64,000 nt of DNA from an uncultured Opitutia bacterium. GTDB lineage: Bacteria > Verrucomicrobiota > Verrucomicrobiia > Opitutales > Opitutaceae. Shown one piece after another: positions 58,954 to 64,000 of this stretch (positions are counted from its first letter, which is position 1; the number at the start of each line of letters is the position of its first letter). The DNA is taken from NCBI GenBank assembly GCA_903839035.1, contig CAIMAQ010000024.1:1-64000 (forward strand). Direction: 5' to 3'. The translations under genes and the position numbers were made by a program. Under the pieces are notes generated by a model. The model was given only the letters and a program-made list of their open reading frames with translations. It made no database searches and was not told the origin of the DNA.

Positions 58954-60383
58954 GCGCGTTCTACGACCATTTCAGCCGCCACAGCCACGGCGAGGGCCTG
59001 AAGGCCCACAGCACCCACTACTGCCCCGGCTGCGGCCACGGCGTGGCGCACCGCGACCTGGCCGCCGCGATTGACGAACTCGGCATCCAGGACCGCACCG
59101 TGCTTATCAGCCCCGTCGGCTGCGCGGTGTTCGCGCATTACTACTTTGATGTCGGCAACTCGCAGGCCGCGCACGGGCGCGCCCCCGCGGTCGCGCTCGG
59201 CCACAAGCTCGCGCATCCCGAGGCCATCGTCATCAGCTACCAGGGGGACGGCGACCTCGCGTCCATCGGTCTCGCTGAGACCATCTCCATCGCGCAGATG
59301 GGCCTGCCCCTGACGGTTATTTTCATCAACAACGCCGTTTACGGGATGACCGGCGGCCAGCTCGCGCCCACGTCGCTGATGGGCCAGCGGACCACCACGA
59401 GCCCCACGGGCCGCACCGCGGCCATGGGGCAGCCGCTGCGGATGGCCGAGCTTATCGCCCAGCTGGACGGTCCGGTCTACGTCGAGCGCGTCGCGCTGTT
59501 CAGCGCCCGCGAACGCGTCAAGGCCCGCAAGGCGATCAAGCAGGCGATCACCCATCAGATCGAGGGTCGCGGATATTCCTTTGTCGAAATCATCGCGGAG
59601 TGCCCGACGCACCTGAAGATGACGCCGCAGGAGGCTGAGCAGTGGGTGAAAACCGCGATGGAGCCGGTGTATCCGCTGGGCGTGAAGAAAGACCTCACGG
59701 TTGAGCCGTGGTTCAAGCCGGGTGCGCCCATCTTCGATCCCGAAGCGGTGCTGGGACTCAGCGGGGCCGAACCCCGCCGCGACGACGAGGCGCATGACGT
59801 TCCGCCCTGGCCCGCCCATCTGCCCGCCCGCGACATCGCCATCAAGCTGGCCGGTTCCGGCGGCGATGGCGCCCAGACCGCCGCGCTGCTCCTCACCCGT
59901 GCCGCCATCGCCGAAGGGTACGATGCCACCAACATCCCGAGCTACGGCCCCGAGAGTCGCGGCGGCACCTCCTACGCCGACGTGCACATCGCCGAGCGCG
60001 AGGTGCTCAACCCCGCCGCGTCCGAGCCGTATGTACTCATCGCCTTCAACGCCCCGAGCCTGGCCAAATTCGGCGGCACCGTGCCGGCGGGCGGTCTGAT
60101 CCTCTACGACAGCACCGTCATCACGACGCCGCCCGCACTGCCGAAAAACCGCCGGGTCATCCCGGTGCCCTTCACCCGCATCGCAACCGATCTTGGCCGG
60201 CCGATGGTCAAGAATGTCGTCGCGCTCGGCGCGCTGCAGGCCGCGCTCAACCTCCTGCCCGAGGGCAGTGTCCCCGCTACGCTGCATCACGTGCTGAAGG
60301 ACAAGCCGGCCCTCCTGCCGTTGAACGAAGCGGCCTTCGCCGCCGGCCGCGCGGCGGTGGAGGCAACCTTGGTTTCAGCATGA
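58950..60383 (+). CDS. vorA: 2-oxoacid:ferredoxin oxidoreductase, beta-gamma fusion (VorA/VorC-like)
   Basis: A 477-residue partner of the alpha fusion. Residues ~1-280 form the thiamine-diphosphate beta subunit: YCPGCGHGVAHRDLAAAIDE, the GDGD motif in SYQGDGDLASIGLAE, and NNAVYGMTGGQLAPTSLMG. Residues ~300-477 form the gamma subunit (IKLAGSGGDGAQTAALLLTR; SYGPESRGGTSYADV). Beta and gamma are usually separate genes. It is coupled by ATGA on both sides: to the alpha gene and to the acyl-CoA synthetase. Confidence 0.92.
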   Translation: MSAFYDHFSRHSHGEGLKAHSTHYCPGCGHGVAHRDLAAAIDELGIQDRTVLISPVGCAVFAHYYFDVGNSQAAHGRAPAVALGHKLAHPEAIVISYQGDGDLASIGLAETISIAQMGLPLTVIFINNAVYGMTGGQLAPTSLMGQRTTTSPTGRTAAMGQPLRMAELIAQLDGPVYVERVALFSARERVKARKAIKQAITHQIEGRGYSFVEIIAECPTHLKMTPQEAEQWVKTAMEPVYPLGVKKDLTVEPWFKPGAPIFDPEAVLGLSGAEPRRDDEAHDVPPWPAHLPARDIAIKLAGSGGDGAQTAALLLTRAAIAEGYDATNIPSYGPESRGGTSYADVHIAEREVLNPAASEPYVLIAFNAPSLAKFGGTVPAGGLILYDSTVITTPPALPKNRRVIPVPFTRIATDLGRPMVKNVVALGALQAALNLLPEGSVPATLHHVLKDKPALLPLNEAAFAAGRAAVEATLVSA

Positions 60384-62533
60384 ACGCCCAGCCCGAAACC
60401 GGATCCGCGCCGCGGGCCGGCACCGGCTTCGTGGGCGAGGCCGAGGCTTATGCGCTGCTGACCCGCGCCGGGCTGTGTCCGCCGCCGCACGGCTTCGTGG
60501 GCGAACCGCTGCCCTTTGTCGCCGGCGAACCGGTCGTGCTCAAGGGCCTCGGTGAGGAGCTCTGGCACAAGTCGGAGCTCGGAGCCGTCAAGTTCCTGCC
60601 GTTCGACGTCGCCGCGGTGGCCACCGAGTCGGCGGCGATGCGTCTTCGCGTCGAAGCCGCCGGACACCGTTGGCTGGGCGGCCTGGTCTGCGCCCGCATT
60701 CCCATCGCGCGCGCCGGGGGTCTGCCCTCCGAAGGTTTCTTTTCCCTGACCTATGGCGAGGCGGGCTGGGTCGTGCTGGGCGGTTTCGGCGGCTTGCAGG
60801 CGGACGCGCTGGCGACGCTGGCACCACCGCTGCGCTGGCCGCTGGCGCTGACTACACCGCAGATGGCGCTGGCCGAGCTCAAAGCGCACCTGCTGGGCCA
60901 GATCTGGCTCGGACAACTCCGCGGCACCGCGCCCCTGACGGCGGAGCACCAACTCGGTGCGTTTCTCGATGCGCTCTGGCGCCTCGCCCCGCTGGCCGGG
61001 AACGCCGGCGTGACGTTGCTGGAACTGAACCCCGTTGTGCTCGACGAGACCGGCCGCCTGCGGCCGCTCGACGCCGTGGGCCGCCGCGCCCCGCCGGCCC
61101 CGCTGCGCGTGCCGCCGCCGCGTGGTTTCCTGAATGCCCTGCGCGCCCCGCGCCGCGTGGCGCTGGCGGGCGTCTCCGAGAAGGAGGGCGGGGTGGGGCG
61201 GACCATTCTTGAGAACCTCCGCCGCTGCCCGGAACTGGCGAACGGCATCACCCTCATCAAACCCGGCCGGACGGAGCTGCTCGGTCTCCCGTGTGTGCCG
61301 GACGTCGCGGCCTTGTGCGCGGCGCCTGTGGACCTGTTGCTGCTCGCTTTGCCGGCCCCGGTTGCGGCGCAGACCTTGATTGCGCTCATCGCCCAGGGTG
61401 GCGGCGCGACGGTGGTCGGGCTTGTAGCCGGCGGCATCGGCGATGGTGCCGACACGACGGGACTCGGTCGCGATCTCACCCGGCGGCTGCACGAGACTCG
61501 CACCGCGGGCCGGTGGACCCCCACCGTGCTCGGGCCAAATTTTCTCGGCCACTGGGTTCCAGCCACGCAACTCGACACCTCCTTTATTCCCGCGGAGAAG
61601 CTCACTCCGCCCGGCCCGGCGGGCGGCGGGCTGGCGCTGCTCAGCCAAAGCGGCGCGTTCCTGCTCTGCCGCCGCTCCCGCGCCCCGCAGCTGCGGTTCG
61701 GCCTGGGCGTCGCGCTCGGCAACCAGATGGACGCGGCGCTGCCGGATTTTCTCCACGCATTGAAAGACGATCCCGCATGTCGGGCGGTGGCCGCCTACGT
61801 CGAGGGGTTCGGTCCCGGCCACCTGCTGGAGACGGCGCAGGCCGCCGACCGACTGCACCGCCGGGGTGTGACGCTGCTGATGCACCGGGCCGGGCAGACC
61901 TCGGCCGGGCAGAGCGCCGCCGCGAGTCACACGGGTGCGATGGCTGGGGACTGTGAACTGGAGCGGGCGCTGCTGGAGCGTGCCGGCGTGAAATTCTCCG
62001 CCTCGATCGTCGCGTTTGACGCCGCGTTGGAATGGCTCGGGGCGTGGCCAACGCCGCGGCCTGGCCCGGTGGCGCTGCTGACCAACGCCGGGTTTGAGAG
62101 CGTGAACGGCAGCGACCTGCTCACGGGACCGCTGCGCGCCGCCGTGCTCGAACCGGCTGCGCGCGCGGCGCTGGCCGCCGTGCTGGCCCGGCATGAACTG
62201 GCCGGGCTCGTGGCGCCCAAGCTGCCGCTTGACCTCACACCCATGGCGGGCGAGGACGCTTTTCTCGCGGCTGCGGAAATTTTGATGGACGCGGCCGGCG
62301 TGCTGGTCGTCGGAGTTGTTCCCTTCACCCGCCGGCTCGGCACCGAAGCGGCGAGGGCGGCGCGGTTCGCCGCGGCCCTGGCGAAACTGCGCGACGCGCA
62401 TGACAAACCGGTCGCGGTGGCGGTGGACGCCGGCGTGGACTACGACGGCTACCGGCGCGCCTTTCGCGAGGCCGGCCTGCCGGTCTTCGACCGGATTGAG
62501 ACGGCGCTCCTCGGCTTGCGCACGCTGGCCTAG
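60380..62533 (+). CDS. ADP-forming acyl-CoA synthetase (beta-alpha order)
   Basis: A 717-residue enzyme converting acyl-CoA + ADP + Pi to acid + CoA + ATP. Residues ~15-230 are the ATP-grasp (beta) domain (LKGLGEELWHKSELGAVKFL; LLELNPVVLDETGRLRPLD). Residues ~255-480 are the CoA-binding part (VALAGVSEKEGGVGRTILEN), and then come the ligase domains with the phospho-His motif AASHTGAMAGD. The ATP-grasp domain is first, the reverse of the common alpha-beta fusions. It is coupled to the VOR genes, so it should recover ATP from the acyl-CoA they make. Confidence 0.9.
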   Translation: MNAQPETGSAPRAGTGFVGEAEAYALLTRAGLCPPPHGFVGEPLPFVAGEPVVLKGLGEELWHKSELGAVKFLPFDVAAVATESAAMRLRVEAAGHRWLGGLVCARIPIARAGGLPSEGFFSLTYGEAGWVVLGGFGGLQADALATLAPPLRWPLALTTPQMALAELKAHLLGQIWLGQLRGTAPLTAEHQLGAFLDALWRLAPLAGNAGVTLLELNPVVLDETGRLRPLDAVGRRAPPAPLRVPPPRGFLNALRAPRRVALAGVSEKEGGVGRTILENLRRCPELANGITLIKPGRTELLGLPCVPDVAALCAAPVDLLLLALPAPVAAQTLIALIAQGGGATVVGLVAGGIGDGADTTGLGRDLTRRLHETRTAGRWTPTVLGPNFLGHWVPATQLDTSFIPAEKLTPPGPAGGGLALLSQSGAFLLCRRSRAPQLRFGLGVALGNQMDAALPDFLHALKDDPACRAVAAYVEGFGPGHLLETAQAADRLHRRGVTLLMHRAGQTSAGQSAAASHTGAMAGDCELERALLERAGVKFSASIVAFDAALEWLGAWPTPRPGPVALLTNAGFESVNGSDLLTGPLRAAVLEPAARAALAAVLARHELAGLVAPKLPLDLTPMAGEDAFLAAAEILMDAAGVLVVGVVPFTRRLGTEAARAARFAAALAKLRDAHDKPVAVAVDAGVDYDGYRRAFREAGLPVFDRIETALLGLRTLA

Positions 62534-62911
62534 AACGGGTCGGATGGAGTTGGACGAACCACGCCAGGGCGAGCGGTGGAGATTCGCCGTTGTGGATGTG
62601 CACGAGCAACTCGCGCGGCGGAGCGGTGCAGTTCAGCGGCAGCGCGGGCCGGCGCGCGCGACACGGGAGAGCGACCCGGAGCCGACGGGGCGTTCCCCCG
62701 GGACGGCGTCGCGTACTTCGCGCCCGGTGACCGTGACGCGTGAACAGCGGAAGCCGTTCCACGGAGGCAAGGCCGGCGGCCGGGGGGAGATGCTCCATGG
62801 ATAACCCGTGGCCCTTTCCGGAAAGGGATAACTTCCGCCACCAAATCCACTCGACTCGGTGCTGATCGTGGCAGATTCCAAGACGCGTCCGCCTCCGGTT
62901 CCGGCCCAAGC
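62534..62911. other. 378-bp gap with no convincing gene
   Basis: No start with a supporting ribosome site or family match is seen on either strand. The only structure is a small hairpin CCCTTTCCGGAAAGGG near 62812. It probably holds the promoter of the sigma-factor gene. Confidence 0.6.
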
Positions 62912-63433
62912 ATGCCCCCCACCAATCACACCCGCTGGTTCGCCGAGGAAGTGCAAGTGCACGAGTTGGTGCTCCGCTCCTGGTTGCACAGCCGGTTTCC
63001 GGCCCTGACGGATATCGACGACCTGGTCCAGGAAGCGATGACCCGCGTTTGGCAGGCCCACACGGTCCGGCCGGTCACGGCGGCAAAGGCGTTTCTTTTC
63101 ACCACGGCCCACAATCTCGCGATCGACGAAATGCGCCGCCGCCAAATCGTCACCTTCGAGAACGTAGCGGAAATGGGCGAGTTGCCCGTCTATGAGGACG
63201 GACCCTCCGCGGCTGAGGCTGCGGCCAAAAACCAGGAACTCGAACTCTTGACCAAAGCCATCCAGTCATTGCCCGACCGCTGCCGCCAGGTGCTGACCCT
63301 GCGGAAGATCTACGGCCTTTCCCAGCGTGAGATCGCGGCGCAGCTCGGACTTTCCGAACACACGGTCGAAGCCCAGGTCGGCAACGGGATGCGCCGCTGC
63401 GCCGAGTTTCTCGCCCGCCACGGACTGCCCTGA
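62912..63433 (+). CDS. ECF-type RNA polymerase sigma factor (FecI-like)
   Basis: 173 residues. Region 2 is DIDDLVQEAMTRVWQAHTVR, with FLFTTAHNLAIDEMRRRQ following; region 4 is LPDRCRQVLTLRKIYGLSQR, REIAAQLGLSEHTVEAQV. It is followed 5 bp later by a FecR-like gene, so it is most likely the sigma factor of a TonB-dependent uptake system. The signal is unknown. Confidence 0.92.
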   Translation: MPPTNHTRWFAEEVQVHELVLRSWLHSRFPALTDIDDLVQEAMTRVWQAHTVRPVTAAKAFLFTTAHNLAIDEMRRRQIVTFENVAEMGELPVYEDGPSAAEAAAKNQELELLTKAIQSLPDRCRQVLTLRKIYGLSQREIAAQLGLSEHTVEAQVGNGMRRCAEFLARHGLP

Positions 63434-63438
63434 ACCCC

Positions 63439-64000
63439 ATGAATCTCGACCACCAACCCAACGCGGCGGATCCTCTCGCAGTGGCGGCCGGCCAATGGCT
63501 CGCCCGCCGGGATCGCGGGCTGACTCCCGCGGAGCAGGATGAATACCTGCAATGGTTGCGGCAGAATCCGCGCCACGGGCAGGCGTTGAGCCACCTCGAA
63601 AAGACCTGGGGGGCCCTGGATGCACTCACCCGGTGGAGACCCGCCCATAGCACGATACCCAATCCCGACCTGTTAGCGCCCCGCCAACCCCCGCGCCTTT
63701 ACTGGCTTGCCACGGCGTTCGCAGCAGCGGCGGCCCTCGCCATGACTGGCTATTTTTGGATTTCTGGTCCCGCGCGCAATCAACCGGCCGCGCCGCGCCG
63801 CGAGGCGATCATCCACCCCCGTCCGGAGAGACAGGAACTCGCGGACGGATCGGTGGTTGAACTGAACCAGGGCGCTAGAATCGAGGTTCATTTCACACCC
63901 GCCGAACGCCGCGTGCGGCTGGTGGCCGGGGAGGCGCATTTTTCCGTGGCCAAGAACCCGGACCGGCCGTTCTTCGTGGACACCGACAAAGTGACGGTGC
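63439..64000 (+). CDS. FecR-like anti-sigma factor (partial, cut by window edge)
   Basis: 187 residues are visible before the edge. They show a DUF4880-type N-terminal domain (AAGQWLARRDRGLTPAEQDEY), one membrane helix (WLATAFAAAAALAMTGYFW) and the start of the periplasmic FecR domain (ELADGSVVELNQGARIEVHF, RRVRLVAGEAHFSVAKNPDR). It would hold the upstream sigma factor at the membrane until a TonB-dependent receptor signals. The gene continues to the right. Confidence 0.93.
   Translation, partial: MNLDHQPNAADPLAVAAGQWLARRDRGLTPAEQDEYLQWLRQNPRHGQALSHLEKTWGALDALTRWRPAHSTIPNPDLLAPRQPPRLYWLATAFAAAAALAMTGYFWISGPARNQPAAPRREAIIHPRPERQELADGSVVELNQGARIEVHFTPAERRVRLVAGEAHFSVAKNPDRPFFVDTDKVTV

Noticed and set aside
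60287-62401. 704-codon minus-strand open frame
   Set aside because: It is antisense to the ADP-forming acyl-CoA synthetase, with low-complexity Gln/Arg/Gly content and no family motif.
1-64000. CRISPR arrays, insertion sequences, phage genes, rRNA or tRNA genes
   Set aside because: No regularly spaced repeats, transposase or integrase motifs, rRNA stretches or cloverleaf-like tRNA sequences were seen on reading either strand.

Overview
The window is a dense, GC-rich bacterial chromosome segment with short intergenic gaps and many 1-4 bp gene overlaps. It carries no rRNA, tRNA, CRISPR array, insertion sequence or phage gene that I can recognise. Organism (inference): a verrucomicrobial, probably Opitutaceae-like, bacterium. 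The clues are the free-standing SWIB protein, the style of protein families, the sigma/FecR pair at the right edge and the high GC. No marker gene proves this.

Layout. 1-3.6 kb: ethanolamine ammonia-lyase (eutB-eutC, minus strand) without shell genes, then a membrane-anchored hypothetical protein and a DCC-type thiol oxidoreductase. 3.6-11.4 kb: a TerC-type membrane protein, an MscS-type channel, a TetR-HlyD-ATPase-permease efflux operon with a palindromic operator over its promoter, and an MgtE-type Mg2+ transporter. 11.4-18.4 kb: a small secreted protein, a heterodimeric ABC exporter, the SWIB protein with a clear terminator, and a hybrid histidine kinase. 18.6-25.2 kb: three EamA/DMT transporters, a DUF1272 protein, DsbD and an Mpv17-like membrane protein, separated by hairpin-type intergenic repeats. 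25.4-26.2 kb: a phytanoyl-CoA dioxygenase-family protein.

26.2-43.1 kb is the most striking part: a nitrogen-oxide island. It holds a truncated globin, a Crp/Fnr regulator, the NO-stress repair protein Ric, heme O synthase and a seven-gene operon. That operon encodes a heme-copper oxidase relative with a CuA subunit, a second CuB-deficient subunit-I homologue, a small membrane subunit, an SCO protein, a cytochrome b / ferredoxin / MvhD-like fusion and a small Cys-rich protein. A nirK operon follows (nirK with fused cytochrome c, SUMF1-like protein, SCO, porin, DUF2249, cupin), with a YwiC-like gene upstream. Five TTGAC-N4-GTCAA-like boxes lie 35-55 bp upstream of ric, ctaB, the oxidase operon, nirK and the ywiC-like gene. 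They tie the island into one regulon, most simply nitrite to NO to N2O respiration plus NO defence. No nosZ is visible.

43.2-62.5 kb: an MFS transporter, a YncE-like beta-propeller and a DUF347-repeat protein come first. Amino-acid catabolism follows: phenylalanine hydroxylase, a response regulator and a LuxR protein; 4-hydroxyphenylpyruvate dioxygenase, homogentisate dioxygenase, a flavin-reductase-like protein, thiolase and an acyl/acetoacetyl-CoA synthetase; two medium-chain dehydrogenases; and an ATGA-coupled set of VOR-like 2-oxoacid:ferredoxin oxidoreductase (two fused polypeptides) and ADP-forming acyl-CoA synthetase. Together they would oxidise Phe/Tyr and probably branched-chain 2-oxoacids, making reduced ferredoxin and ATP. 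62.9 kb-end: an ECF sigma factor and a FecR-like anti-sigma factor (cut by the window edge), the usual opening of a TonB-dependent uptake locus.
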